Source: Anisakis pegreffii | Lineage: Eukaryota; Nematoda; Chromadorea; Rhabditida; Anisakidae | DNA: 64,000 bases | Direction: 5' to 3' | Assembly (NCBI GenBank): GCA_035041965.1 | Contig: JAPYMA010000991.1 | Coordinates: forward strand, 161,734 to 225,733 | Part shown: positions 42,701-55,643 of the stretch, piece after piece | How positions within the stretch are numbered: the first letter of the stretch is position 1 | Layout of the letters: each line of letters begins with the position of its first letter | Translations under genes and position numbers: made by a program | The notes under the pieces: generated by a model | What the model saw: only the letters and a program-made list of their open reading frames with translations | Told to the model about the DNA's origin: nothing | The model's database searches: none

Positions 42701-45700
42701 TACTTTTTTTAAGACTCACTTTCTACGTGACCAATGAAAGCAGTAGCAATTCGCTGAGATTCTATTGTAAAGATGTGTGGAGACGTATCGAAGACGAAAG
42801 CTTTCAACGTTATCAAAGCAGTCTTATGCTGCAACCTTATCCAGGTAAGTGAACTGTTAAATTTCGAGTTCACTTTTTTCGTTCACCTCCACAATGATAA
42901 TCCTGATTCTGAGTTAAGAGTATGCATGCGTTAAACTTTACATGATTGTCCAGCCTGATCTAAACCGTTATGGGAGGAGAAAGCGAGTCCAGAAAATTAA
43001 TAATTTTCATGGACTCGAGTCCGACATGTGTGATTCCTATTGTCTTCGTGTTGAATCAGACTGAATAATGCAGCATTCGAAGAGGAACATTCAAGAGACT
43101 TTGTTGTTTTCAGAGCGCCTAAAGCCAAACGAGGTGAAGAACGTTTTACGTTTCATGCCGAAAGGCGATGCGACACGACCGATAACACGTTCCATACGCA
43201 CTGGTGCTAAAGATCGCGTCTTTGCACGGGTTGCAACACAGCTAAAGCAAACGAATGGTTTATTGGATTATATCTGTCGTTCGGCACTCGCAAGTAAAAG
43301 CAGAGTTCCATTAACAGGCGCAGGAATTCGTGGAGGTGTGTGCGTCTGTAAAGAATTGCTGTTTTATCACCTATTTCAAGTCAACGTTTGATTTTCATCG
43401 TTAGGACAAGGATTGCATGAAATTCTGCGAATGTATAAATTCAGTGCGTATAGGCACGCTAACGGAAAAGTTAGCACGCTAATCGCTAACGCTAATCCGC
43501 TAATTCGCTAATTAACGATTAGTGGAATAGCACGCTAATGACCATCATTGCACAAATTCATATGCATCTTCTCAGTGGCAAAGGGTAAAATGGATCAAAC
43601 AAAATTTTCTGTTGATTGACGAAAATATTCTGATGAAAATTACATGCCTGTGTAAATTTCAAACAAATGTGTAAATGAAACGATAAGTATATGGACTTTT
43701 TTTTACTATTTATCACAATGACTTGTAGTTTTGCAAAGGAAATAAATACCTGGTCGAATTTGTAAAGGAAGCACCTGGCCGAATCAATCGCACTGCCGAC
43801 TATTGAATGCTTCAGTACTAATGGGATGTGAAAATTTATTTTCCGTTCAGGCATATGCCAAACTCTGCACACATTCAATTTCAGGCAACTTCTGTAAACC
43901 GTTCAAAAAATTCGCTACTCGTTATTGGAAAGGTGAAAGACCGAAAATATATGTCGTAAAAAGTGATATTCGGGAGTGTTTCGACTCGATAAACCACAAC
44001 AAACTTAGAGAGGTTCTCAGATCTATGATTAACGAAAACAGGTACAGAAATATGATTCAGTTTTCTCATGATTCAGTTGTTTTTTTTTCAGGTTTATTAG
44101 TATGATTCTTAAAGGTTCAGTTTTCTCATGATTCAAAAATATCCACTGACTATCGGGTGTTTCTGTTGTTTTTTTTTTGTAATTTAGGAGAAATTCTGCG
44201 AGCAGTTAATATTTCCGTATGGAAGAAAAGCAGCCCAAAACTGCGCCCAAATCTAACCGAATTTGATATTTCAGAATATATAGATATGAAACAAGTGACT
44301 GGAAATCTCGTCGGATAAGAAGACCGAAAAGTCAAAGGAAAATAGAAAAGCAACGAAGAAAACTGGCCAACGCGAGGAAGGCTTTAATACGTCGTCTGTT
44401 ATCGCCAACACAAAGAAATGATGCTATAGAAGAGTTGTACCATCGTCGGATGATACAATTCTTGGAAATAATGAAAAGTCCGGATATCGTTGATCAGGTG
44501 ATTTCTTTATTGGCATCTGTGGTTCTGAGAATCATTGCTCTGACTTGGAGAGATTTAGAATCATTCGCGCATTTGTGTCAACCATATCATATCGTCACTT
44601 CCTCCTTTTTTCGCATCAGTAATCATCAGAGCGAGGCTTCTTTTTCAGTTAGAAACAGCATCCAACATAGAAATTGGATGCAAAATCAGCTCTGTGACCT
44701 ACAGTTAAATTTCTATAATTTTTTTCTTAGATTTCTATAATCGTCTAAGGTTTTACTATCTTTGAATCTTTCGTCCAAATGCCAAAATTCGTCCCAATTT
44801 TGATGCAATCAGTGGATCGGAGAAGCTGATCGTGCCGTTTGTGATCAGTTTGACTTCACTTCTCTTGTAATTTCTGTTTTCATTCTCAAAAACTGTCGTT
44901 GTTCAGGTGGTATTATCTGGAGCTGAAGCGATGAGAATAATTAACAATGCGGTCATTGATCAAAAGGTTTGTTCCAAAACATTTCTGTCATCATTTCCAC
45001 ACTGTGATGCGATTTTGTTTCGTTTGCTTATTTGAATTCGCTCGGTCGCTTGTTCCATCTAGATCGATTCCAGTTCTGCAAATTGCATCAGTCCATAGAT
45101 GACACTTCTGTGGGCACTATTTGCTTAACTTTCCTTAAACGTATCAAATTTCAATTCAATTATCTACGAAGGATTCGTTTGTTAGGGGATAAATTCGACG
45201 ATTAACACTTAGAGGTTAGCAGCAGACAGCGCTTTTTTAGTCAAGGAGAATAGCATCAAATTTTGAAGAAGGTCTTTGTGAAGTGGTTAATTCATTTGGT
45301 TCATTAAGAACAACTTGGAAACTGTGATTGATTATGTTTGTTGCTCTTTTCAGTTTTTCTTCAGAAATCGATGCTATACGAGAGGAAGAGGTATACCTCA
45401 AGGAAATCCACTCTCCACGCGACTTTCCAATTTATATTTGGGTGCTATGGAAAGGGAACGTTATCCGGATATCTTGAGAAGACGTGATTGTTTATTCCTT
45501 CGTTACGCTGACGATTACTTACTTCTTACTGCCGATATTGATGTGGCTAATCGAGTATATTTTTGAGATCGTTTATTTACTCTTTCATGCTTAATTTAAT
45601 TTTTCAACCCATTGAAGTACTTGATGTGGCTATTATTTGTCAGTGGTTCACTCCATACGGAAACGTCGCGAAGCGTGATAATCAATGAGAAATTACTACC

Positions 45701-47163
45701 GTCCGAGTGACTCTTACGGCTTCTTCTTCAAGTTTGTCAAGAAGGATAGATTTATTAAGAAGAGATTATTCGTCAATGATAATTGTTTCAGTTTTTGAAA
45801 GATATCTTATGCGTTCAGCAAGACAGTGATAGAGATGTGTATGGCATCAAAGGGGCTCTCAATAAGACCACAATCAATTTCGATGCAGATTTATCTGATG
45901 ATCTGAAATCGCAAATTTCGGTGATCGATGAGCATGGATGTGTAAGATGGTGTGGATATGAAATATATCCAACAGAACTGAAGGTTCCTCTCAGTGATGT
46001 TTGATCTTTTAATGTCTTCAAAGTTTCAGCACTTGCTATGCAATGAAAGACAGGCCATTTAGAATTCACTGTGGTAATTTTGTCAGTCAGGCGATCTTTA
46101 TTAAATTATCTGAAACTGTTCATGCTTGGCTCATGCTATTGATTACGAGCTGATTTTTGTCTTAACAGCAGTAATATTAGTAGGCCATTCGGTTTTGAGC
46201 AAAACTTTGCTGCGTCCATTTGGATGGGAGTTAGAGGGAGTTCCGAATGATGTACCAATGTTCTTGATGTTATCGAGTCTTGACTAGGACATGATTTGGT
46301 TTGTATCCAGTTGTCTAAACATAAAGCCTGAAGAGTTATCGTTGTTGTTGATTTCGTCATTATCATCACTGTTCTCAGAATATTAGTCGTTTGAGGCAAG
46401 CCAATCGCTCTTCGTTTAGATTTCAATTGATTTGTCGAAAATAGAAAAGTACCGAGCATTTAAACGCTTTTGGAATGGATCGGTGGTAGGATCGCATAAA
46501 AAGAGGCTTGATATACTGAACTACATTCGTGGACCTGTGCTACGCAAGTAACTCAACCGATTTCCTCATATTCTTTTTGCATATTCATTGCGTTTCATTA
46601 TTGTCTAATTCATTTCTATAATTTGCATTATTTTTATTCTTTCAAAAACATTTCCACATTTTCCATTATTTTTATTATTTTAAAAACAATGTTTCTTTCT
46701 GTATAACGAACGATTTTCAAAAATATTTGGATGACGCATATGCTAATAAAAATAATGATATTCATCAGAATGCGCGTATTGCGTTCTGCGGCAGTCGACA
46801 GTCAAAAGAGAATTTCGGCAATGCGTAATCTGGCAAGATGTGCATATCTGGCTTACGCTAGACCATATGCAGGAAGTTTGATGTTGAACATGAGAGTAAA
46901 CACTTATCATCATTACTAAACAACTTCTCATTCATTTAAGCATCATTTAAAATCTTTTTACCGTCGTCTTCCCACTGCAATTATTTTGCTACCGTGAATT
47001 TCGAATGATTTAATGAGATTTTGCTCTGAAAGGAAGTTTTAAAATTATTTCATTGCAGAGTAGACGTAATAGGACATTCATGCGGCAGATACCACGATGG
47101 ATCATGAGAGGATTCACACACAGTCTTAAAATGGATCCTGTTTACAAGTTATTCGATAAATAA
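39721..47163 (+). CDS. TERT: Telomerase reverse transcriptase
   Basis: Exons with matching phase: 41725-41859 and 42314-42469 (RNA-binding domain, ending in WLLRFAV), 42714-42844 (LTFYVTNES, the FYVTE motif), 43114-43335 (LRFMPKGDATRPI, motif 1/2), 43885-44041 (VVKSDIRECFD, motif A), 44275-44497 (basic insertion), 44907-44966, 45354-45554 (GIPQGNPLS motif B' and LFLRYADDYLLLT motif C), 45792-45998 (RWCGYEIYPTELKVPLSD, motif E), then 46450-46547, 46769-46895 and 47059-47163 (C-terminal part, TAA). The protein copies telomere repeats from an RNA template. The WCG motif E and FYVT motif separate it from Penelope and group II reverse transcriptases. N-terminal exons 39721-39863, 40418-40535 and 41024-41136 join in phase and give an acidic start, but no clear TEN domain, so the true start is uncertain. 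A TAG at 41322-41324 interrupts one reading of the next exon. Length about 750-800 residues. Confidence 0.9.
43440..43545 (+). repeat. GCTAAC/GCTAAT short repeat
   Basis: About ten imperfect copies of (C)GCTAA(C/T) in 100 bp of a TERT intron, including GCTAATCGCTAACGCTAATC. Low-complexity DNA that does not match the TTAGGC telomere unit of nematodes. Confidence 0.6.
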
Positions 47164-47225
47164 AGTATTGTAATGAAGTATTCGATGAATAAAGTATTGT
47201 AATAAAGTATTCGATGATTAAAGTA
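47149..47225 (+). repeat. Tandem repeat over the TERT stop codon and poly(A) signals
   Basis: A unit of about 29 bp (TATTCGATGAATAAAGTATT core) is repeated about 2.5 times, starting inside the last codons of TERT. Each copy carries AATAAA or a near match, so the stop codon and the polyadenylation signal are multiplied. Confidence 0.6.
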
Positions 47226-47609
47226 ATAATATGCTTCGTACTGATCGCGATGAATATCCTCTCATTGTCGGCATATGGACCAACGTCTTGAGTGAAGTGA
47301 CGACTCGCGATAATTATTTCCTTTCAAGCTTAAATTGCAAAAACTATCAAAATGTACTTTGGTAAAATGAATTCTATTTTTGTGATCATTTTCTGTTGCA
47401 GTTTCAGGGTGAGAATGTGCGGGTCGCTGTGTTATCATTTATCATAAACCGCGCACGTTTGATGCGATTTTTTGCATAATTTATTTACGCTTTTGTGATT
47501 GTACATTTCACTTATCGATATGATCGATCGTCTACACCTAATATCGTTGCACTGCTTTGTGTCGTTTAGTTTGTTCGAAATCATTTGTGCGGAATGTTAA
47601 AGTTGGGGA

Positions 47610-50600
47610 ATGGCTGGATTCGCGAAAGTATCTGAATGGGTCGATGAATGCTTCGATGAGCCGTCGTCGTCATCTTCGTTGTCAAGAACATCGCTGAATG
47701 CAAGTGATCAAGTTGGAAGGTTGAATGCAAGTGATCAAGTTGGAAGGTTGAATGCAAGTGATCAAGTTGGAAGGTTGAATGCAGGTGATCAAGGCGGATG
47801 GCAGTTGAACAGGCGATTTCAAGAACAACTGCATAAAATCAAATACAGCGAATCGAGAGAATTGGTTGTGGTCGAGAGTGGTTTGGATTGGAAATTGAGA
47901 GGTACGTTGGATTTGTTATTCACATGCGAATCTTTGCACCACTTTCCATCTGATACATACTATTAGTGGTGTGCTTGTTGCGCTTGCAATTTATTCATAT
48001 GATTTTTTTTCTAAGCAGTGCTCATTGAGATTTTTTCACTTATTTTCAAATACAGAACCAGCACGATTTCAACCAAGGTGAGGTAGTATCAAAGACTATG
48101 ATATTTCTTTTTTTTTCCTCCTCAAAAATTAAAAACGTCTAGTTTTGCAATTTGATATGATTTCTACTGTCCAAAATCACTGCAGAACTAAAAGAACCTC
48201 TGTTTCATCCTACTTCATTATTTTCATGTCGATTTTTGAAATTCTTCTATTGGAAAGGAGGTATAAAATTTTATGAAACTCATCAGATTCATCGTTATTC
48301 ATGAAATGAAGCAGTTTGTAGTTTATTTTTTGATGGTGAATTTCCGTGAAAAGTATCCGTGATTTGTATGAAGTATTCATTATAGAGATGAGTGAAAAAT
48401 ATCCAGAATACTGCTGGAAGTATGCTGAATCGTCGGCAATCGCTAACTATCACTTCAGTTTGGTTGCATCCAGTGAGGATTGCTTAGCGCCGTCGAATCG
48501 CCGGAGTGCATCCTTGCCCGTGTTCTACGCCAACATTCCGTATCAGTTTTCACCGTACGATTTCAGCGTTCGAGTATGTTTCAATTTAGTATTTCTTCAT
48601 TCTTCATTTATTTTTCCTTTCACTTATTATCGTTTTCCGTTTCAAATTTTATTTGTTTTTTTTCAGTCCTTCATTTTCATTGTTTACTTTTGCATTTCGA
48701 ATATTCGTTTGTCAGCGGAACTCCAGAATGATTGCACGTTTAGACGTTGTTAATGTTGATAAGAGAGTGAACATGAAAAGAGTTATGCTCCCTTATTCTA
48801 AGACTGCATTTTCCGTGAGTAAGTTAGAGTTGAAGCGATCTCATTGTGTCCTGATCTTATTTATTGTTTTGTATTTATTCAGAATGTGATAGTATCCGAT
48901 GAACATTTCAGCCGAAATGCTTCGACAAGGTGTGCAAGCAATTAAGAGAGCAAATGTGTTTATTCTACAAATCTAATCAGATACCAACTTTGGAGAATAT
49001 CCAGGTTTTTCATTTCTTTTCACCATCAAATATTCGCTCTTAAAGTTATGATTGGATGATTGAAATATTTCACTGATTTATAGTACTATCGGCAATTTTC
49101 AGTTAGAAAAAAGTGAATTTAATTTAATGATTTGAATTTTTGTGTCTTTGCAACAAATTAGTTTATTGACCAATTCTCTTGTTTCGAGAAGCATTTCAAT
49201 TGAGCGTTAACATTTTATATCCCTGCTGATTAGTTATTCAGTATGTAAAGAATGATTATATCGCAATGGTAGTGTTTCGTTGGTGTAGAGATGCATTTTT
49301 TTTGTGCGGTTTTTATCCAGATTTTAAATGAACTCATTGGTTTCAAGTGTTTTACGATGAGAGTTCCAGCTGTTCGCTGGTATGGCGTGTGCTGTGAAAT
49401 CGAGTGGTGAGTGGCGAAGAGCTCGAATCATTACGTATCGTAACGGTGAAGACGCCCTAACGGATTTGGTAGATTATGGCACAGAAAATCTCGTTAAAAC
49501 TTCCAATATCCGACCGCTGATGAAGGATTTCGGCCGATTACCGCCTCTGAGTCTGCGATGCCGAATGAAAGGTGCACCTTTCTACTTCTTATTGTGGTTT
49601 ATCAGGTGGGTAATGCTCGCCTAGCCAGCGGGGTGGCGTAAATTGAGGCTAAAACAATGTGCACGGAAACGTTGCGAGCATTGTGGCCAGCAACATTACA
49701 AATGTTTGATAGCCTGGACAATGCAGGCAAATCAGGTGGGTAAGTTTTTCGTTGATTTCTCGAGGTGTGAAGAGTGAGAAAATTTGGTGATTGCCTAGTT
49801 GGCTTGGTAGTAGCGATGTTTTTGCGTGAATTTGTTAATTTTATGACGATGGAGAGTATCTTTGCTGATTTATCTAAAATGGAAAATGTGGAATCTCACT
49901 AAACCATTTGAAAAATTCTCATCAAGGAGCTAGTTTTTTTTTGAGGCTTTTTGTTTGGTATTTATATTTCTGAAATTAGCAAACAGTGTGTGCTAAAACT
50001 CATAGTTTGTCCAGTAGCTGTGAATGTATTCGATTAACATTCAAAAAACTATATATGTTGTTGAATTTAACTACAGGCAAGTGAACATTCGGCTGTTTCA
50101 GATGTGAGCATCAATGATTTGACAGCGGCAAAAGTTTGCGCATTTGATTCGTTGCTGAAGAATGAATGTGGTGGATTAGTAAGGGTGGAATTGGCGGATG
50201 TTTCAACTGTACCTCTTCTGGTGAATATCTACCATCCAACAGTGGAAGGGTACAACCTCGGTTCGGCGTTCTATCGGAAAGAAGTGCCCCCTGAACATGA
50301 AGCTGCACGAGTAAGGCGATGGCAACAACGTTGTGCACGAATCGTAGGTTGTTGTTATTGTTGTTTTTGTTGTTCATCATGACAGATTGCTTTGTTGTCG
50401 TTTCATATTTGTCTTCTAAGCATATTACTTTTGTCGTAATATTTCGTACAGATCTTTGACACCATTCGTATGAGATGCGATAAAAATATAGAGAAGAATA
50501 AGTTTAGAGCTCATGCTGAATGTTCGGTGATTCCAATCAAAAATCTTTTTATGAATCGATTTACTTCTCTATGAATCGTGAAAACGTTTGCAATCGAAAC

Positions 50601-53532
50601 AAGTTTACTCGCCAATTTTTTGATTAACGTTGATGTGTGGAATTTGTTGACTTCTGAAGAGATCATTTAATGATATCATTCTCGGCTTATCCATAATAGT
50701 TTTCGATTATTCAATTTAGAATGGAATCAATGAAGAATTTGATGAAGATGAGCAAGCGGAGTACGTAGACGAAACTGCGCAAATGCCTCACGTGAAATAC
50801 TTAAACAGGTACGCTTGCCTTACTTTCCTTGCGAAGCTGATTTCCGCACTTTTTTAAGCATTAGTTGGGAGAAGTGTTTACTTGTGTTGTTACTTAAACG
50901 AAATTGAACTTGTTTCATGATTAATTCATCTCGAAAATTTTCCATTACATTGACTGCAATTCGACTTGAGTGTTGTTATCTGATTTCGAATCGTATTTCT
51001 GCTGAAGATTAGAGAAGCCCGTTGGACAGTGCCGTTTATCAGTATGTCATGTTGAAAATGATCGTTTGATTTATTTACACTCTGATTATCACTTGAAAAC
51101 GATCGAAACAATTCAGAAGGAATTATTTAACGAGGTAGGCCCATTGAAAGCCGTTTTTTTTTCAGTTTTATTCATATACGTCCCATTTGCCGCAAGCACT
51201 TGAAAATAATTGTATTGTTTTTCAGTGAAACCAATTTGGTAAAATTACCTCAATGATTTCAAGTAAAATAGCACTTTCAAGTAAAATAGAAAAGTAAAGT
51301 GAACAAAAATAGTACAAATAGTTGAAGTAAAAAGTACTTTCAGCTTTCAAGATTTCAAGTAAAATAACAGTGATAATAATAATAGGAACAATAACAAATG
51401 AAATAATAAATGAAGGACAGACTGCAATAATACACAGATAATAGAGTAACAATCGTTGATAACATTGCTGAATTTTAGTGGTCATCACTGGAATTATTTC
51501 CGAAAGGAGCAATAGATTTGTATGTTGCATGTGCGTATTTGCAAGAAAATAATGACGAGAAAATTGCATATCGTGTCATTATCTCAAAAATTGATGCAGT
51601 CAGTGTTGAGATCAGAGCTGCTGATCACGGTTGGAAGAGGTCTCTGCCGCTGGAAAAATGCTATGCTGGAAGCTTACGAATTCTGTCGAGACAGTATTCT
51701 TATGCTCCCCTTGTGCGTTTCATTTTCACTCATTTACACACCCGTTTCATCGTCTTTGAGCAGATGAAACGGCGGCTTGCGATGCTCAAGCTAGAAATAT
51801 ATTATTGCTTGTCTTAAGTTGTTATCATTATGATGATACCAGTGAATTGCAATTATGAATAAATAGATTGAATTTTATTTTGAACCGCACTGGCAATGGT
51901 GCTGGTGAAAAGGTGATGAGTTTGGATGAGGCATGGCGCAGTGGTTAGTGTGCTTTTGTGTTGTGTAGAACGTCTGAGTTCAGTTCTAGGTGAGCACCTC
52001 TCATCTTGGCGCTTTAATGCTAGTGCGTAAAAGTGTATGCTTTGTGAGAGGCAAAGAATGTCTTATCGTGATACGATCAAGACGATCGGATGTACTTCGG
52101 TGTTAGTCGACTTCCACAGGGCTGATATCATCCTCTGCGTCCGGAATAATTTTTGTATGGGTAGATAATAGACTGACGATGAGCGAACATTCGTTGCTCA
52201 TATTGAAACAATCCTACTATCGCTACCTGGATTACCTGGATCGGCCAAGCTATCAAACGTTTATAACGTTGCCGGCCACAATGCTCGCGTTTCCGTACGC
52301 ATTGTTTTAGCCTCAATTTACGCCACCTCGCTGGCTAGGCGAGCAGGCCAACCTAGCACAACCGAGTAAATAATTAGTCGCCGTGAATACTTTGCATAAT
52401 TAAACGCAGTCAAATACCAATTCAATCACTGCTCTAATAAAATGAATATTTTGCCGATCGCTCACTGCGATTGACGAAACAACCACTCGACTATCGTACT
52501 TGCTCTAATTGTGAAATTCAGTAATTTCGGCAGAGCTGTTTTCAATTGTTAAAAATAATAGTAATATATGATCTTGATGAAGTGCACAATTTGTTTGCTG
52601 TTTTCAGAAAACTCTTGAGGATTACTACGTAGACTCATAATTGTTCTGCAGATGTTGAATAATTCTTAGACAATGCAGTTTTGTCATATGTATCAAGAAA
52701 ATATGTGGATAATCAATGTGATAATGGGTTCAACTTGCAGATGTATGTTTGTCGTTTTGCTTCCGTACTGCAACGTTACCCGCACTTCTCTGAAACATTG
52801 ATCATTCGTCGACTTATGCCAAAGCATTCACTCGTTACCGTCGAACTGGAAAAGTCGAAACGTACAGCACCTTATAAGGCGAAATTTGTGAATGAGAAAG
52901 GAGAGGAAATAAGTGACTTGCTGGAGAAAATGTATGTTGTTCGGATGATTTCGAATAGATTTCGAGTATCTGAATTTGAGGTGGGCAGCTATTGGGGCAT
53001 TGTGAGCGAATGGAGCATGAAAGCGCACAGTTTAATTCATTCCGCACGAGAAATATGAGCATTTGAGCGAATTAATTCGACGCGCATAACCGCTTACTTG
53101 AAATCAACCATTTTTGGCTTTCCTGAAAAAAAAACAGGCCAAGATTGCAGAAGTCGGAATGCAAACTGGATTTTAAGCAGTTATCAATGCGAGAACGGTG
53201 AATTTTGGTGTTTTTCTTGCATCGACAATGTTACACAGTTCGTGCATAATGTCGTTTCATCGCTAACTGTTTCAGTCATAAGCCAGCCGACAGAGTTGAG
53301 GCAAAACAAATATGTTGTGTTATTTCACAAATTAAATTAACTCCAAACTTTCAGAAAACTTGATGAGCATGTCGTGCACCCATGCTTTGATATGGTACCT
53401 CACAAACTCAGCCAACTGATAGCAATTCTTTCGGATCAGCAGAAAGTTGAATATCACTATGAACTGGAAATATTTTATTCATTCGCTAAAGGACGTTTGC
53501 AATTAACGGATTTCAGTAGATTCAATGAATGA
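47610..53532 (+). CDS. Tudor-domain protein
   Basis: Exons: 47610-47901 (ATG), about 48059-48081, 48347-48573, 48716-48813, 48912-49007, about 49364-49576, 50099-50310, 50720-50808, about 51013-51134, 51479-51712, 52741-52931 and 53355-53532 (TGA). Two Tudor cores are visible: CAVKSSGEWRRARIITYR, then LVDYG, KTSNIRPL and LPPLSLRC (about 49380-49576); and DLYVACAYLQENN, YRVIISKI, IRAADHGWKRSLPLEKCY (about 51510-51680). A third extended Tudor segment (RVELADV) is at 50099-50310. Tudor domains bind methylated arginine tails; multi-Tudor proteins act in germ granules and small-RNA pathways. EKL-1-like or TDRD-like identity cannot be decided. The 50808-51013 join does not match in phase with the nearest sites, so that exon edge is uncertain. 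The start lies 447 bp after the TERT stop on the same strand. Confidence 0.8.
47697..47790 (+). repeat. 27-bp in-frame tandem repeat in the Tudor gene
   Basis: Three perfect copies and one changed copy of a 27-bp unit encode NASDQVGRL (the last is NAGDQGGWQ) near residue 30 of the Tudor protein. Because the unit is a multiple of three, copy-number change keeps the frame. Confidence 0.85.
49614..49732 (-). mobile_element. Inverted 3' fragment of the SINE
   Basis: On the minus strand this matches the 3' part of the element at 51930-52355, for example the shared CCTAGCCAGCG / GGTGGCGTAAATTGAGGCTA blocks (read on + here). It lies inside an intron of the Tudor gene; the open frames within it have stops or no usable splice sites and are not exons. 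Confidence 0.65.
51930..52355 (+). mobile_element. tRNA-derived SINE
   Basis: A polymerase III A box (TGGCGCAGTGG within GCATGGCGCAGTGGTTAGTG) starts the element, and a degenerate B box (AGTTCAGTTCTAGG) follows about 40 bp later, as in a tRNA. The remaining 350 bp is unrelated to tRNA and ends near GGCTAGGCGAGCAGGCC. It is in the intron 51713-52740 of the Tudor gene. A partial inverted copy 2.3 kb upstream supports mobility. No tRNA cloverleaf is complete, so it is not a tRNA gene. Confidence 0.65.
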
Positions 53533-55643
53533 TTTTGCATCCGGTTTCATATTGAAATAAATTTATTCATCTGATGAATTTATACCAGTGAGTATTCGTG
53601 TAATCGTGCCTCTGCCTCATGCTTTTTGAATAGCACTTGTTTTATACTTTCATGTTGACCTTCTTACGCACGTATGAATTTCACTCATTTGCCTTCTGCG
53701 ATTTCTCGTTTGTTGGTCTTTACTCGATCCTTACTGAGAAGAAATATCTCAGAGTTGCTACTAGTAATTGAGGCCTTCAAACGTTTTTGTTTATTTCTGT
53801 TGTTACTTCCTAAATTACCGATTGAGTTATTTTGTGGAAAATCTTTGATTGTTTTGTGCAATTCTCTGGAAATCCTTTTCACTGACTGTATTCCTACTGC
53901 TGAAGTGTAGTTACAGTCTTTCCTGCGACTTCATAATAACAATAATGTTTTTAATGATACGATAAAGCTGATGAAATTTTGAAAAATATGATGAAAATTG
54001 AATAGAAAAGTTCAGTGAAAACCACTCCTGGGACTTGTTCAGAAATTAAAGCGACGTTATCGTTGTACTGTCTTCTCCTTTTGTGTTGTGTTGCTGAGGT
54101 ATTTGTTATAGTGTGTAGATCATGTTATTCCAGTGTATCTTCTCTTTCGATTGATGATTAATATCTACGTTAGGATCTCTTCATCAAATCACTCAACACT
54201 ACAGCCATATCCTACACGATCTCAAGATAAACTTCTTGAGATGATTCTTTCATGCCGTTCCCTTGATTACTTATCTTTTCAAATAGCGCGTTATTGTTTT
54301 TAAGCTTCACTGTTTTGTTTGATTCTTTCTGAATAATATTTATGAAGTGTTCAAGGGGTCTCTATACCACTACTCCATGTGAATGTTTTCTATGATTTTT
54401 ATAAGCATGAATGTTTTCACGGTTTCGTCGTCGTGAAGTCAAAGAAAATTCTGAATTTGTCCACTTTTCTTATATGCTCATTGCACCTCAAGCTCAGCAT
54501 TATTTTGGCAATTTACGAAATCCTCTTCGCGCACACACCAGGAAATTTGAGATTCACGAGAGTTTCTTGCTGTGGCACGAATAACCATCGCCATTCAGTG
54601 CAATTCAAAGTGTGTTTATTGAATCGATTCAAGAAGAATTCAATTCTAAACAATTGCTGATGTCAGATTACATTCTATTCTGTCGTTATTTATCATCGTC
54701 AAAATGATGAAATTGCAATTTCGAGATTACGCGCTTGATAAAGTAAAAATATTCGAGATGAAACTGGAATCGACTTGATCAATGCGACAGATAAAGATAT
54801 ATGCAAGAAACCGAAAACAATTATTCCGAATAACTGCAGAAGCATTTGTGAGAAACTGGAGAGAACCAGAGTTGAATTGTGATGAATTCATATCAGATTC
54901 CTTGCTGAACGAAAATTTGAGTGTTCCAAAACATGTGCCTATAGTAGCGAATATAGAACAAGAAAACGATACGACTGGCCACATTACAAAGATATAATAT
55001 GAACAAAACTGTGCACGAAAAGCAACTTCCTTTAAGAAGTTCTTTGCAGGAGACGGATATAACTAAATTTTACCACAGAAGACACAATCATAACATTGCT
55101 CGGTTCTGTTAACATCGCTTGAAATGACACCGAAATATTAGAAACGATATTCTGCTTGAAATCGGACGAAAGGACATTTGGACAAAGAGAGAGAGATGTT
55201 CAATTCCAGCGAAAACTGCGCAAACGATCAAAATATTATCAGCGATCATCGCGCAAACACGTTTATAAGAAGAAAATACAGTCAATAAGATAACACCCGG
55301 ATTAAAAACAATCAAACAAATATTATCATTGAAGAAATTTTAGAAAAAGTAAGCAAATAATCGCATGAAAAGATATTTTGATGATAGAGAAAATTTCTAT
55401 TGAAAATTTATACAATGTGTGGAGATGGAAAAGGAACTTCATTCATCTCGCGAATGAAATAAACTTTTCTGAGCTATTGCTTCAGCTTTAAATTTCCATT
55501 AGCTAAGTTCTTTCAGTTCAATTCAAGAACCATATCAAGATATTGTATATGCTGGAAAATTAGATTAGTCCTCGAAAACAAGTAGGAATTTCATTACTGA
55601 TGAGTTTCAATCAAATATTATGAACAGAATTGCTCTTTTACAG
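53533..55643. other. Intergenic or decayed gene region
   Basis: Three protein-like stretches in three different plus-strand frames follow one another: 54782-54997 (start MRQIKIYARN), 54999-55112 (start MNKTVHEKQL) and about 55123-55290 (basic, KLRKRSKYYQRSSRKHVYKK). No splice sites join them, so they may be remnants of one gene or chance frames. Nothing is recognised in 53533-54780. Confidence 0.3.

Noticed and set aside
49614..49740. Open frame reading RKRCEHCGQQHYKCLIAW as a Tudor-gene exon
   Set aside because: The same bases, inverted, form the 3' part of the SINE at 51930-52355, and the phase-1 join 49576 to 50099 works without it.
51930..52010. tRNA gene
   Set aside because: A and B boxes are present, but there is no complete cloverleaf or acceptor pairing; it is the head of a SINE.
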